Source of the DNA: an uncultured bacterium
Lineage (GTDB): Bacteria; Desulfobacterota_D; UBA1144
Length of the DNA: 59,996 nucleotides
Assembly: GCA_913050325.1 (NCBI GenBank)
Contig: CAJWZP010000007.1
Location: 1 to 59,996 of the forward strand
Direction of reading: 5' to 3'
Shown here one piece after another: positions 17,265-26,244 of this stretch. The notes under the pieces were generated by a model. It did no database searches and was not told where the DNA came from. It saw only the letters and a program-made list of their open reading frames with translations. How positions within the stretch are numbered: position 1 is the stretch's first letter; every line of letters begins with the position of its first letter. The translations under genes and the position numbers were made by a program.

Positions 17265-18530
17265 ATGAAAAAAATAAATATTGGATTAATAGGCTTAGGA
17301 ACAATTGGCGAAGGAGTTTACAAGATATTAAATTCCAGAAGATCAGAAATTAAGAAAAGCTATGGCTTAGAATTAAACATTAAAAGTTGTTGTGATATAT
17401 CTCCTAATATTGCAAAAAAATTAAAAATTAAAAAGGAATATTTTACAAATAATTATAATGACATTGTCTTTTCAAAAGATATTGATGTAGTTATTGAATT
17501 GATTGGAGGCCTAAAAATATCAAAGGATATAGCTATAAAAACATTACAAAATAATAAACATTTTATAACTGCTAACAAAGCATTAATTGCTGAAAATGGA
17601 ACGGAATTAAAAAAAATCGCTAAAAAAAATAATGTTAAGATTTTATATGAAGCCAGTGTTGGTGGAGGTATTCCTATCCTCAATTCAATTCAAGATTTTA
17701 TTTCAATTAATAAAATTAAATCATTCTACGGAATATTAAATGGAACTTGTAACTACATCTTGACCCTTATGTCGCAAGGTATAGAATTTAATGATGCTTT
17801 GGAGAAAGCTCAAAAGTCTGGATTTGCAGAAGCAGATCCAACCCTAGATATCAATGGTATGGATACGGCTCATAAAGTTGTAGTACTTGCAAATGAATGT
17901 TTTGGCTACAATGCAAAAATCAAGGATTTGCATATCTCTGGAATTAATAACATATCAAAAATTGACCTTGAAATTGCTAAAAACTTGAATTGTAAAATAA
18001 AACTAATAGGAATAGGTAAAGTTGTAAAAAATTCAATCGATTTAAGAATACATCTCGTAATGATTAATCATTCAAACCCATTAGCTAATGTAGATAATGA
18101 ATTAAATGCAGTTTTAATAGATTCAGAAAACCTAGGTAAAACAATGAAATATGGATTTGGTGCTGGTATGCTTCCCACAGCAACATCTGTAATATCAGAT
18201 ATTGTTAGAATTGGAAATCAGAAAGAACATAATTTTATTGAAAAAAAATATAAAAATCTTAATATATCAAATTTAAATAGAAAATTTTATATCCGTCTTA
18301 ATTTAGAAAATAAAGCAGGAAATTTAGCTAAAATTACATCTAAGTTTGCAAAGTATAAGATAAATATTGAAAAAATATTTCAAAATCCGGAAAATGTAAA
18401 CTCAAAATATGTTCCAGTAATTATAATATCAAAGAAATCTAATTATAAAGTTATAAACAATCTTCTTTCACAATTTGATAAACTTTCAATTACTAATAAA
18501 AAGTCTTTATTAATACCATTCGAGGAATAA
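17265..18530 (+). CDS. hom: Homoserine dehydrogenase
   Basis: 421 residues. The NAD(P)-binding GLIGLGTIGEGVYKIL opens the protein. The catalytic region has GGGIPILNSI and ILNGTCNYILTLM, followed by FAEADPTLDINGMDTAHK. The last 80 or so residues form an ACT regulatory domain, so threonine feedback is likely. The enzyme makes homoserine for threonine and methionine. It stands alone upstream of ntrB by 11 bases. Confidence 0.95.
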   Translation: MKKINIGLIGLGTIGEGVYKILNSRRSEIKKSYGLELNIKSCCDISPNIAKKLKIKKEYFTNNYNDIVFSKDIDVVIELIGGLKISKDIAIKTLQNNKHFITANKALIAENGTELKKIAKKNNVKILYEASVGGGIPILNSIQDFISINKIKSFYGILNGTCNYILTLMSQGIEFNDALEKAQKSGFAEADPTLDINGMDTAHKVVVLANECFGYNAKIKDLHISGINNISKIDLEIAKNLNCKIKLIGIGKVVKNSIDLRIHLVMINHSNPLANVDNELNAVLIDSENLGKTMKYGFGAGMLPTATSVISDIVRIGNQKEHNFIEKKYKNLNISNLNRKFYIRLNLENKAGNLAKITSKFAKYKINIEKIFQNPENVNSKYVPVIIISKKSNYKVINNLLSQFDKLSITNKKSLLIPFEE

Positions 18531-18541
18531 AGTAAAATTTT

Positions 18542-19591
18542 ATGAATAAAATAGAAAATTTACTTCTTGAAAATATCCAACAAGGAATAATCTTACTTAA
18601 TTCAAAGTTGTCTATCATTTATATTAACCAAGAAGCTGAGTCTCTAATAGGATTATCTGAAAATCAATTACGAAAATTGGAAATTAATAAAATATTTAAT
18701 AATGTAATTGCTAATGAAATAACTTTGTGTTGTAAAGAAAAAAAGACTAAGTTATTAAGAGAAATCAATTTTGTTACAAGACTAAAAGTGCCAAAAGATG
18801 TCACTATTTATATAAATCCTATTTTTAGGAATGATAAAGATGAGGTTGATTATCTTCTTATACAATTATTTAATTTAGAAGGTACAAATATTTTAAATCA
18901 AAAATCAAAGCTTGATGATGAAGAAAAAATTATGAGCCAATTATTTCACGGTTTAGCACATGAAATTAAAAATCCATTAGCTAGTATTAAAGGAGCAGCT
19001 CAGATTATCAGGGATGAAGCTGATGAAAAAAGTGATATTTCTGAATGCTCTGAAATTATTGTTAATGAATCTGAAAGGCTATCAAAACTTGTAAATACTT
19101 TTAAATATTTACAACCAAGTAATAAAGATTCATTTGAAAGAGTTAATATCAATGAATCAATTTCTTATTCAATCGATATATGTAATAAAGATATAAAAAA
19201 AAATAAGATACCAATCTTTTTTGAACCTTCACCTGATTTCCCATCTTTTTTAGGAAATAAAGATTTAGCGATAATAGTATTTATTAATATTATTAAAAAT
19301 GCCTATGATTCAATAAAAAATGATGGCGATATTAAAATTATTATAAAATCTGATAAAGGATATAAAATCAATAAGAAAAATTTTGTAATTATTGAAATAA
19401 TAGATTCAGGTGATGGAATAAAAACAGAAAACTTGAAAAATTTATTTAAACCTTTTTTTACTACAAAAAAACAAGGGCAAGGTATAGGGCTATTTGTAAG
19501 TCAGAAAATAATAAATAAATTTGGTGGCTATATTGAAGCTAAGAGTGACAAAAAAAATACAACTTTTAGTATTTTTTTACCTGAATATTAG
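18542..19591 (+). CDS. ntrB: Nitrogen-regulation sensor histidine kinase NtrB (GlnL-like)
   Basis: 349 residues. A PAS domain (about 1-120) precedes the phosphoacceptor helix FHGLAHEIKNPLASIKGAAQ, with the N box (INIIKNAYDSI), G1 box (IDSGDGI) and G2 box (GQGIGLFVSQ) of the catalytic domain. There are no membrane helices, as expected for the cytosolic NtrB family, which senses nitrogen through PII. It is followed 15 bases later by the matching NtrC-type regulator. No PII gene is in the window. Confidence 0.9.
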   Translation: MNKIENLLLENIQQGIILLNSKLSIIYINQEAESLIGLSENQLRKLEINKIFNNVIANEITLCCKEKKTKLLREINFVTRLKVPKDVTIYINPIFRNDKDEVDYLLIQLFNLEGTNILNQKSKLDDEEKIMSQLFHGLAHEIKNPLASIKGAAQIIRDEADEKSDISECSEIIVNESERLSKLVNTFKYLQPSNKDSFERVNINESISYSIDICNKDIKKNKIPIFFEPSPDFPSFLGNKDLAIIVFINIIKNAYDSIKNDGDIKIIIKSDKGYKINKKNFVIIEIIDSGDGIKTENLKNLFKPFFTTKKQGQGIGLFVSQKIINKFGGYIEAKSDKKNTTFSIFLPEY

Positions 19592-19606
19592 AGTGTATAA
19601 TTTTAT

Positions 19607-21040
19607 ATGAATAAAAAAATACTCATTGTTGATGACGAACCAAACATTATTAAAGTTATTGGAATTTTTTTAAAAAAAAATAATTTTAACTTTGACGGTG
19701 CTAGTTCATTAGCTGAAACATATAAATTAATAAAAGAAAATGAATATAGTTTAATATTTCTAGATGTTAATTTGCCTGATGGTAATAGTTTAGATTATTT
19801 AAAAAAAATAAAAAAAATTTCAAAAAATTCCTCGGTAATTGTAATGACAGCCCAAGATACCATGGATAACGCTATTAAATCCATGAAAATGGGTGCTTAT
19901 GACTATATCGATAAACCTATAAATCTTGATGATGACTTAATACTATTAATAAATAGAGCGATAACAAACTACAAAAAAAATATTCAGATTAAGAAATTAG
20001 AGTCTGATTTAGATAAAGTTAAAAAAAATATTAATCAAATAATAGGTAATTCATCTCAAATTCAAAAAATTTTTAAAGAAATAGGAAAAATCTCTAATAG
20101 TGATCATACAATATTAATTAGAGGTGAGTCTGGCACTGGAAAAGAATTAATTGGAAAAGCTATTCATGAAAATAGTGATAATTCGAAAGGTCCATATGTA
20201 CAAGTTAATATTACAGCAATACCCGGAGATCTTTTAGAAAGTGAGCTTTTCGGCTATGAAAAAGGAGCATTTACAGGTGCAGAAAAGAAAAAGACTGGTA
20301 GATTTGAAGAGGCAAACTCTGGAACTATCCTATTAGATGAAATCGGAGATATGTCTTTAGATTTGCAAAGCAAACTCTTAAGAGTTCTTGAAGAAAAAAA
20401 ATTTTATAAGTTAGGGTCACAAAAACCAACGAGCTTCAATGCAAGAATAATAACTTCGACAAATAAAAATCTCGAAAATCTAATAGATAGTAAAAAATTT
20501 AGAGAAGATTTATTTTACAGATTGAATACAATTTCTATTGATTTACCCCCGCTCAGAGAAAGGAAAGAGGATATAGAATTATTAATAGATCACTTTTTGG
20601 AAAAATATCCTGATTCAAATAATTACAATAAAGAGATAGAGCTCGATTTAATTGAATTGATGAAGGAATATGACTGGCCAGGAAATATAAGAGAATTGGA
20701 AAACTGTATAAAAAAAATGGTAATAATGTCTTCTAATTCTTTTTTATCAATCAATGATTTTAAGGAATATCATCCAATAATTTTTTCTAATATAAAAAAA
20801 ATTCAGACCAACTTAAATTATGATGTATTAATTAAATCGATTATTGATGATAAAAGTGACAAAAAAAATAAATATAAATCAATTATTAATCAAGTAGAAA
20901 AAACAATAATTGAATCAACAATCATAAAATTCAAAGGAAACAAAAAGAGAATTTGTGATGATTTAGATATTCACTCAAAAGAGTTTGAAGAAAAACTAAT
21001 TGAGTTAGATATTGATAAAGAATTGATTACAACTGACTAA
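19607..21040 (+). CDS. ntrC: Sigma-54-dependent response regulator NtrC
   Basis: 477 residues in three domains. The receiver (about 1-120) has DDE, the phosphoacceptor Asp in FLDVNLPDG, and a conserved Lys in DYIDKPI. The AAA+ domain has GESGTGKE, the sigma-54-contacting GAFTGA loop and the Walker B LLDEIGDM. A Fis-type helix-turn-helix ends the protein, though it is somewhat diverged. It should activate nitrogen-limitation genes. A TATAAT box lies five bases before the ATG inside the short gap after ntrB, so it may also be transcribed separately. Confidence 0.93.
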   Translation: MNKKILIVDDEPNIIKVIGIFLKKNNFNFDGASSLAETYKLIKENEYSLIFLDVNLPDGNSLDYLKKIKKISKNSSVIVMTAQDTMDNAIKSMKMGAYDYIDKPINLDDDLILLINRAITNYKKNIQIKKLESDLDKVKKNINQIIGNSSQIQKIFKEIGKISNSDHTILIRGESGTGKELIGKAIHENSDNSKGPYVQVNITAIPGDLLESELFGYEKGAFTGAEKKKTGRFEEANSGTILLDEIGDMSLDLQSKLLRVLEEKKFYKLGSQKPTSFNARIITSTNKNLENLIDSKKFREDLFYRLNTISIDLPPLRERKEDIELLIDHFLEKYPDSNNYNKEIELDLIELMKEYDWPGNIRELENCIKKMVIMSSNSFLSINDFKEYHPIIFSNIKKIQTNLNYDVLIKSIIDDKSDKKNKYKSIINQVEKTIIESTIIKFKGNKKRICDDLDIHSKEFEEKLIELDIDKELITTD

Positions 21041-21695
21041 GTTTTTTTAATATCTTTTTTGCCGCTTTATTTTGAGCTTCTTTTTTAGTTTTACCAATAG
21101 CAGTTGTAATTTCTCTATCTTTATCAATCACAGAAATTTTAAAGGTCTTATTGTGTGCGGGTCCATATTCTTCTATAACTTTGTATTTTGGTGGGTAACC
21201 GAAATTTTTTTGAAAATAAATTTGTAAGTCAGATTTAAAATCATCAATCTTAAATCTTTTAAAATCTATATCAAGTAAAGTTTTTTTAATAAATTTTTCA
21301 GATTGAATTATTCCAGAATCGATAAAAATTCCACCAACGATAGCCTCATACAAGCAACATAAATTAGAATCTCTATTACCTCCATTAGTTTTTATTTCTC
21401 CCTTTCCTAATTTCAAAAATCTATCTAGCTTATACTTCTTAACACAATTCGCAACAAATTTTTTACTTACAATCTGATTCTTTATTTTAGATAATTTGCC
21501 TTCAGAGTAGTTTGTAAATTTTACAAATAAATGTTTTGAAACTACAATACTCAATACAGAGTCACCTAAAAACTCTAGCCTCTCATTATCACCTATATCA
21601 TGCTCATTCGCATAGGATTTGTGAGATAAGCATTGTTTTAGAAGACTTTTATCTTTAAATTTATACCCTAAAATTGTTTCTATTCTCATCTTCAA
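21027..21695 (-). CDS. rnc: Ribonuclease III
   Basis: 222 residues. ERLEFLGDSVLSIVVS is the RNase III signature, and CLYEAIVGGIFIDSG is the second catalytic segment. A double-stranded RNA-binding domain fills the last 65 residues (YKVIEEYGPAHNKTF, then KKEAQNKAAKKIL). It cuts structured RNA, including rRNA precursors. It converges on ntrC and overlaps its end by 14 bases. Confidence 0.94.
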   Translation of the reverse strand: MKMRIETILGYKFKDKSLLKQCLSHKSYANEHDIGDNERLEFLGDSVLSIVVSKHLFVKFTNYSEGKLSKIKNQIVSKKFVANCVKKYKLDRFLKLGKGEIKTNGGNRDSNLCCLYEAIVGGIFIDSGIIQSEKFIKKTLLDIDFKRFKIDDFKSDLQIYFQKNFGYPPKYKVIEEYGPAHNKTFKISVIDKDREITTAIGKTKKEAQNKAAKKILKKLSQL

Positions 21696-21789
21696 CGATA
21701 TTATACAGTAGATTTTTTTTAAATTAAAAAGTTGTAAATAATACCCATTGATGTAAATTTATATAGGGCGTCTTCCCGTAGGTTGTATA

Positions 21790-22734
21790 ATGTCAAATCC
21801 ATTTGAAACTCTTAAGTCCGAATTAGATGAATTGGTGGTAGGCCACTCTGAAGTTAAAATGGCCTTATTACTTGGAATTGTTGCAAGAGAACATATATAT
21901 ATTCAAGGACCGCCTGGGACTGCAAAAACTATGCTTTCTGAAATTGTTTCTAAATCCGCAGAGTTGAATTTTTTCTTTTATCAAATGCATAGAGATACTA
22001 GATTGTCCGAATTAGTTGGAGATTTAGTTATTTCACGTGAAGATACTAATGATGGTGAGATTATAAAACAGAATATTATTAAAGGTGGGATTTTGACATC
22101 TGACATATGTCTATTGGATGATATTTCTCGTGCTCCAGGTGAGTCTCTAAATGTTCTTTTAAGAATCTTGAATGAAAGAAAATATGGAGATGATAATATT
22201 CCTCTTTTAACAGCGATTGCAACAAGCAATCCAACAGCTGACGAGTATTACAACGAACCTTTAGATCCTGCAAATTTAGATAGATTTGTCATTCAAGTCA
22301 ATTCAAAAGGGATTTCATACTCAAAACAATGGGAAGATGTTAAAAAGATAATAAGTCTATATTCTACAAAGACTGGTGAAAACGATTTTGTCGCAAAAGT
22401 TGGAAAAAAAGCTTTAGATGATAGTTTTAAAAAACAAGAAAGTGTTGTAATTCCTAAGGATGTACAAGATGGCTTAACATCATTTATAACCTGGCTTGTA
22501 GAAGATCAAAGACTTAATGAAACCAACTCAGTTATATCAGACAGAACCTTTTTGGTTAAATCCTTGAAATTAATTAAAGCTAATGCAGTTATTGAAGGAA
22601 GGGGTCAAGCTGAATTGTCAGACCTAAAAGTCTTAAGATTTTTACTACCATTTAGAGTTCCTGAAGAAATATTAGAGGCTGCTGAACAAAAACTAGAATC
22701 TTTTGAGAACCAAAAAAAAAAGACCAAGAAATAG
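21790..22734 (+). CDS. MoxR-family AAA+ ATPase
   Basis: 314 residues. Walker A GPPGTAKT, the MoxR-type HRDTRLSELVGD segment, Walker B LLDDISRAP and the sensor ATSNP are clear, and a lid domain occupies the C-terminal third. MoxR ATPases act with von Willebrand factor A (VWA) proteins to insert metals or remodel partners; a VWA gene follows at once. The last codons run through ten adenines (22712-22721) that carry an A_AAA_AAG slip site, so some ribosomes may shift frame into the VWA gene. It diverges from rnc. Confidence 0.93.
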   Translation: MSNPFETLKSELDELVVGHSEVKMALLLGIVAREHIYIQGPPGTAKTMLSEIVSKSAELNFFFYQMHRDTRLSELVGDLVISREDTNDGEIIKQNIIKGGILTSDICLLDDISRAPGESLNVLLRILNERKYGDDNIPLLTAIATSNPTADEYYNEPLDPANLDRFVIQVNSKGISYSKQWEDVKKIISLYSTKTGENDFVAKVGKKALDDSFKKQESVVIPKDVQDGLTSFITWLVEDQRLNETNSVISDRTFLVKSLKLIKANAVIEGRGQAELSDLKVLRFLLPFRVPEEILEAAEQKLESFENQKKKTKK

Positions 22735-22750
22735 CAAATGATCAAAAAAA
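22712..22750 (+). promoter_or_regulatory. Probable -1 ribosomal frameshift site joining MoxR to VWA
   Basis: A ten-adenine run (22712-22721) followed by G contains the heptamer A_AAA_AAG in the MoxR frame. A -1 shift enters, at codon GAC (22722-22724), the frame of the VWA gene, which is open from there to 23891. A short hairpin (TGATC, loop of eight A, GATCA) starts about 17 bases after the heptamer. Transcript slippage on the same run would give the same fusion. Confidence 0.5.
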
Positions 22751-22835
22751 AGATCACGGTGAATATGAAAAAGATTCTCCGAACAAACAAGCAGGCGATA
22801 ATCAAGATAAAGACTCTGACATATCCGAAGAGCAA

Positions 22836-23891
22836 ATGAACGATGCAGAAAATTCTTTCATGCAAGCTCTTGAAGAACTTCAAGATAATTTAACTGCTGA
22901 AGATAATTCAAAACCACTCGATTCTAAAGAAAAAATTCCCACAAACCCATCCAATCAAAGTGAGGATGATGGAGAAAGCGATATAGACAACGCACCATTA
23001 TCAGAAAAAGTTTATGCTACAAAATCCAAAAATGCAGGAGATGTAGATTCTTCTAAAATAGGTACTGAAGAAAATAATGAATTGGCACAAAATGTTCAAA
23101 TCGTTATGAAAGTTCTTGAAGGCAATATACAAAGGAGTATTGCTAAAAGAGGACATTATCCCGGTGGACTTCCTAGAAGATATAAAAGAATGAATTCTTT
23201 CTATGAAATTGATGATGTCGATCCAATAGATGCAGCCATATGGTCCAAAAACTTATCACCTCAGCTGCCAAGAGTCCACCAAAGAGAAAAAGAAATGATG
23301 GGAGGAGAAATTGCAATATTGAGAGATATCAGTACCTCTATGATGGGTGTCTATAGTGAGTGGTCTTCATCTGTAGTGAAAGCTGTAATTGAACTAGCCA
23401 GAACAAAAAGAATGAGAGTAGGATATATTGAATTTAATCATAAATCTTATAAAACCATTGTTGAAGAAAAATTTTTTACTAAGGAATATGAAACAATTCT
23501 TCAACAAGCAACAAAAACAGAATGCTCTGGAAACACTAATTATGAAGAGGCTCTGAAAGATGCAATATCAGATTTTAAAGGAAGAGGACTTAGAAACAAA
23601 CATATTTTATTCATTACTGATGGTATACCAACATCTGGAGATACAGAAGTTAAAAGAGAAAGGGAAAGAGCAAAAAAACTAGGAATATGTATTCATTCTA
23701 TTTTCATAGGCTCAAAAAATTTTCCATTTATTTTAAATACCATATCGAAAGAAACCTATGGATCTCAATTTGTAGCCTTTAGAGCAAAAAATGGAAATAT
23801 AAAAATTGAGAAAAAAGAAACAAGCTTACAATTTAAGAAAAAATCCCCAGCCGAAGAAAAAGACACTGAGAATTTACTGGATTTTATTTAA
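22836..23891 (+). CDS. VWA-domain (CoxE/BchD-like) protein
   Basis: 351 residues from the first ATG. An acidic low-complexity region (to about residue 80) leads to a VWA domain with an intact metal-ion-dependent adhesion site: DISTS (about 164), the Thr segment SGNTNYEEAL and FITDG. It partners with the MoxR ATPase upstream, as in RavA-ViaA or the ATPase-VWA parts of metal chelatases. The reading frame is open for 38 further codons upstream with no ATG, GTG or TTG, and the extension is similarly acidic and polar, so translation probably enters by frameshift from MoxR, giving a fusion of about 700 residues. Start at 22836 has only a weak ribosome-binding site. Confidence 0.88.
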   Translation: MNDAENSFMQALEELQDNLTAEDNSKPLDSKEKIPTNPSNQSEDDGESDIDNAPLSEKVYATKSKNAGDVDSSKIGTEENNELAQNVQIVMKVLEGNIQRSIAKRGHYPGGLPRRYKRMNSFYEIDDVDPIDAAIWSKNLSPQLPRVHQREKEMMGGEIAILRDISTSMMGVYSEWSSSVVKAVIELARTKRMRVGYIEFNHKSYKTIVEEKFFTKEYETILQQATKTECSGNTNYEEALKDAISDFKGRGLRNKHILFITDGIPTSGDTEVKRERERAKKLGICIHSIFIGSKNFPFILNTISKETYGSQFVAFRAKNGNIKIEKKETSLQFKKKSPAEEKDTENLLDFI

Positions 23892-25023
23892 GTTTTTCAA
23901 TTATTAAATTATCTCGGTTTATAATTTCATCCGAATATTTAAATCCTAAAATTTTTTCTATTTGTGAAGATTTTTTACCTGATATTTTTTCTAGATCAAT
24001 GGAACTATAAGATATTAAACCTTTTGCAATTAATTTCTTAGTCTTATCACAAAAAATTGCAACTTGCTGACCTTTTTCAAAATTTCCATTAATATTAATA
24101 ATTCCAGATGGTAAAAGGCTTTTTCCTTTTTTTAAAATGGCATTAACTGCACCTGAATCAATAAAGATTTTTCCTGAAGTTTTAAGTCCGAGACCTATCC
24201 ATCTTTTTTTACTTTTAACTGATATTTTTGAAGGAATAATAATTGTGCCAATTTCTTTAAAAGAAAAAATATTATCAATAACTTTGTTAACCATACCGTT
24301 AGCAATTATCGTTGGTATTCCAAATTTTGAAACATTCATTGCAGCATCAACTTTTGAAGTCATTCCACCTGCTGAAATATTTTCTTTGGTGTCAGCCAAT
24401 ACTTTTCTGTCAAACTCTTCACTAGTTATATAATTTAGAAGTTTAGCACTTTTGTTTTTCTTAGGGTTTCCATTATATAATCCATCAATATCTGTTAATA
24501 AAATTAATAAATCTGAATCAATCATAGCGGCTACCTTAGAAGCTAATATATCATTGTCCCCGAACATAATTTCATCTATAGAAACCGTATCGTTCTCATT
24601 GACTATGGGAATTATTTTCATTTTCAAAAGCTCTAATATTGTTGCTCTCGCATTTAGAAATCTTTTACGATCTTGAAAAATATCATTAGTTAATAATAGC
24701 TGTGAAACTTTAGTTTGACTTTTTTTGAAAGCTTCAGAATACATTGTCATTAATTTAATCTGCCCCAAAGAGGATAAAACTTGCTTCTTTATAATATTTG
24801 AATTTTTAATATTTATTTTTAGGGTTTCATTTCCTGCAAGTATAGCACCTGATGTTATTAAAATAACCTCAATATTTTTTTTTCTCAAAACAGAAATTGA
24901 ATTAACAAGGTTTGAAATTATTTTTCTACTTATTTTATCCTTTCCATTCGATAAGGCTTTCGAACCAATTTTTATAACTACTCTTCTGATTTTATCTATA
25001 TATGTTTTTCTAACATGTTTCAT
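23884..25023 (-). CDS. proB: Glutamate 5-kinase
   Basis: 379 residues. An amino-acid-kinase domain (KIGSKALSNG near the start, then ITSGAI, IVNENDTVSIDE and FGDNDILA) is followed by a C-terminal PUA domain. It makes gamma-glutamyl phosphate, the first step of proline synthesis. AGGA stands five bases before the ATG. It converges on the VWA gene with an eight-base overlap. Confidence 0.94.
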   Translation of the reverse strand: MKHVRKTYIDKIRRVVIKIGSKALSNGKDKISRKIISNLVNSISVLRKKNIEVILITSGAILAGNETLKINIKNSNIIKKQVLSSLGQIKLMTMYSEAFKKSQTKVSQLLLTNDIFQDRKRFLNARATILELLKMKIIPIVNENDTVSIDEIMFGDNDILASKVAAMIDSDLLILLTDIDGLYNGNPKKNKSAKLLNYITSEEFDRKVLADTKENISAGGMTSKVDAAMNVSKFGIPTIIANGMVNKVIDNIFSFKEIGTIIIPSKISVKSKKRWIGLGLKTSGKIFIDSGAVNAILKKGKSLLPSGIININGNFEKGQQVAIFCDKTKKLIAKGLISYSSIDLEKISGKKSSQIEKILGFKYSDEIINRDNLIIEKLK

Positions 25024-25033
25024 ATTATTCCTA

Positions 25034-25060
25034 TTGACATAAAAAATATAGAAGTATAAT
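25034..25060 (+). promoter_or_regulatory. Promoter of tRNA-Gly
   Basis: A consensus TTGACA (25034-25039) and TATAAT (25055-25060) with a 15-base spacer. The start site would be near 25067, nine bases before the tRNA. Confidence 0.6.
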
Positions 25061-25075
25061 TAATGAATGTCTAGT

Positions 25076-25149
25076 GCGGGAATAGCTCAGTTGGCTAGAG
25101 CATCTGCTTGCCAAGCAGAAGGTCGCGGGTTCGAGTCCCGTTTCCCGCT
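25076..25149 (+). tRNA. tRNA-Gly (anticodon GCC)
   Basis: GCGGGAA pairs with TTCCCGC, discriminator T. The anticodon stem TCTGC/GCAGA holds loop TTGCCAA, anticodon GCC. The T arm contains GGTTCGAGTCC. No CCA is encoded. Confidence 0.96.
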
Positions 25150-25151
25150 CA

Positions 25152-25757
25152 TTAATAAATAGTTACAAAGTCGCTTGTTTTTTCTATATTTTCAATCCAT
25201 TTTAATATATTTTTATAATTTTTTAATTCTATTTCACCTTCATAAGATAACTTTATATAGGGGTACATAGAAATATCTGCAATAGAATAGTTGGTTAAAA
25301 AAAAGTTTTTATTAACTAAATGTTTATCAATTAATTCTAATGCTTTATGACCTTCTTTCTGTAATAGTGCAAGTTCAGAGAGATTTTGCTTATCTGATGG
25401 AAAGAATTTTTTAATTGCTCTAGCTTTAGCTAGAAAAGGGTCAACAGAGGTTTTATTATACAATAACCATGAGAAAAGCTCTGCTCTTTCCTTCAGAGCT
25501 TTTGGTATAAAATTTGATGGGTACTTTTCTGCAAGATAAATTAAAATTGCATTTGACTCGTTAATAACAAAGCCTTCATCATCAAGGACAGGTATTTTCA
25601 TAGCAGGATTAATTTCTTTAAAAAACTTTTCTCTATTTTGACCTTTGAAGACATCTATTATAATTGAATTAAATTTAATATTTAATTGATTTAATAATAA
25701 ACGAACTTTATAACAATTTCCTGATAAGGGGTGATCATATAAATCAATCTTTTTCAT
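25152..25757 (-). CDS. Glutathione S-transferase family protein
   Basis: 201 residues with a thioredoxin-fold N-terminal domain (LYDHPLSGNCYKVRLLL, then the cis-proline KIPVLDDE and the glutathione-binding ESNAILIYLA) and an all-helical C-terminal domain. The family conjugates or reduces with glutathione; substrate unknown. It overlaps the thioesterase gene by 14 bases, and that gene overlaps gyrA, so all three form one transcript. Confidence 0.88.
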   Translation of the reverse strand: MKKIDLYDHPLSGNCYKVRLLLNQLNIKFNSIIIDVFKGQNREKFFKEINPAMKIPVLDDEGFVINESNAILIYLAEKYPSNFIPKALKERAELFSWLLYNKTSVDPFLAKARAIKKFFPSDKQNLSELALLQKEGHKALELIDKHLVNKNFFLTNYSIADISMYPYIKLSYEGEIELKNYKNILKWIENIEKTSDFVTIY

Positions 25758-26244
25758 TTTTTATCTTTATAAACTCCTTTAAAAATTCATCTCCAAAGTA
25801 TTTTTTTAAATATATATCATTTACAAGTCTATAGTCTACATCCGCTTTAGTTAAAGTTTTATCTTTTTCTCTTAATTCAACTTTAACATTAACATTATTT
25901 TTTTGCATAATTATGTTTATAGCTATTGCTCGAATTTTTTTATTAACATCCATTTTATTTAAATACTGAATATTCATTTTGGTTGTAAAGCCAATTGATT
26001 TATATTTATTAAACATGGCCCAAAATGCCACCTCATCTAAAATAGCAGCTTGTATTCCACCATGAACTATATCAGGAAACCCAGAATAATTTTTACCTAG
26101 GATTAAATCGGCATAACAATTATTATTATTTTGGATAATCTCCAATTTTAAGCCAATTTTATTATTTTTTGAACACACAAAGCAATTATGATCAGTATAT
26201 TTCTCAAAAAGGTTTCTTAATTTATTAGCAGAACTAGTTTCCAT
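25744..26244 (-). CDS. Hotdog-fold thioesterase, PaaI/4HBT type
   Basis: 166 residues. [22 protein letters not shown] is the hot-dog helix with the HGG motif and catalytic acidic residue, and YLNKMDVN begins the following strands. An N-terminal [16 protein letters not shown] segment is common in this subgroup. It likely hydrolyses an acyl-CoA; the acyl group is unknown. Overlaps gyrA by 11 bases. Confidence 0.87.
   Translation of the reverse strand: METSSANKLRNLFEKYTDHNCFVCSKNNKIGLKLEIIQNNNNCYADLILGKNYSGFPDIVHGGIQAAILDEVAFWAMFNKYKSIGFTTKMNIQYLNKMDVNKKIRAIAINIIMQKNNVNVKVELREKDKTLTKADVDYRLVNDIYLKKYFGDEFLKEFIKIKNEKD

Noticed and set aside
21696-21789. Divergent gap between rnc and the MoxR gene, with a GGG/CCC stretch near 21766-21778
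   Set aside because: The stem is only three pairs, and no convincing -35/-10 pair is visible. Nothing more can be supported.
22836-22883. VWA gene beginning simply at ATG 22836 by reinitiation
   Set aside because: Not excluded. It has only a weak ribosome-binding site and ignores 38 open codons upstream, so frameshift entry is preferred and reported separately.
24137-25042. Three plus-strand open frames opposite proB
   Set aside because: They are shadow frames of proB on the other strand, without ribosome-binding sites or known domains.
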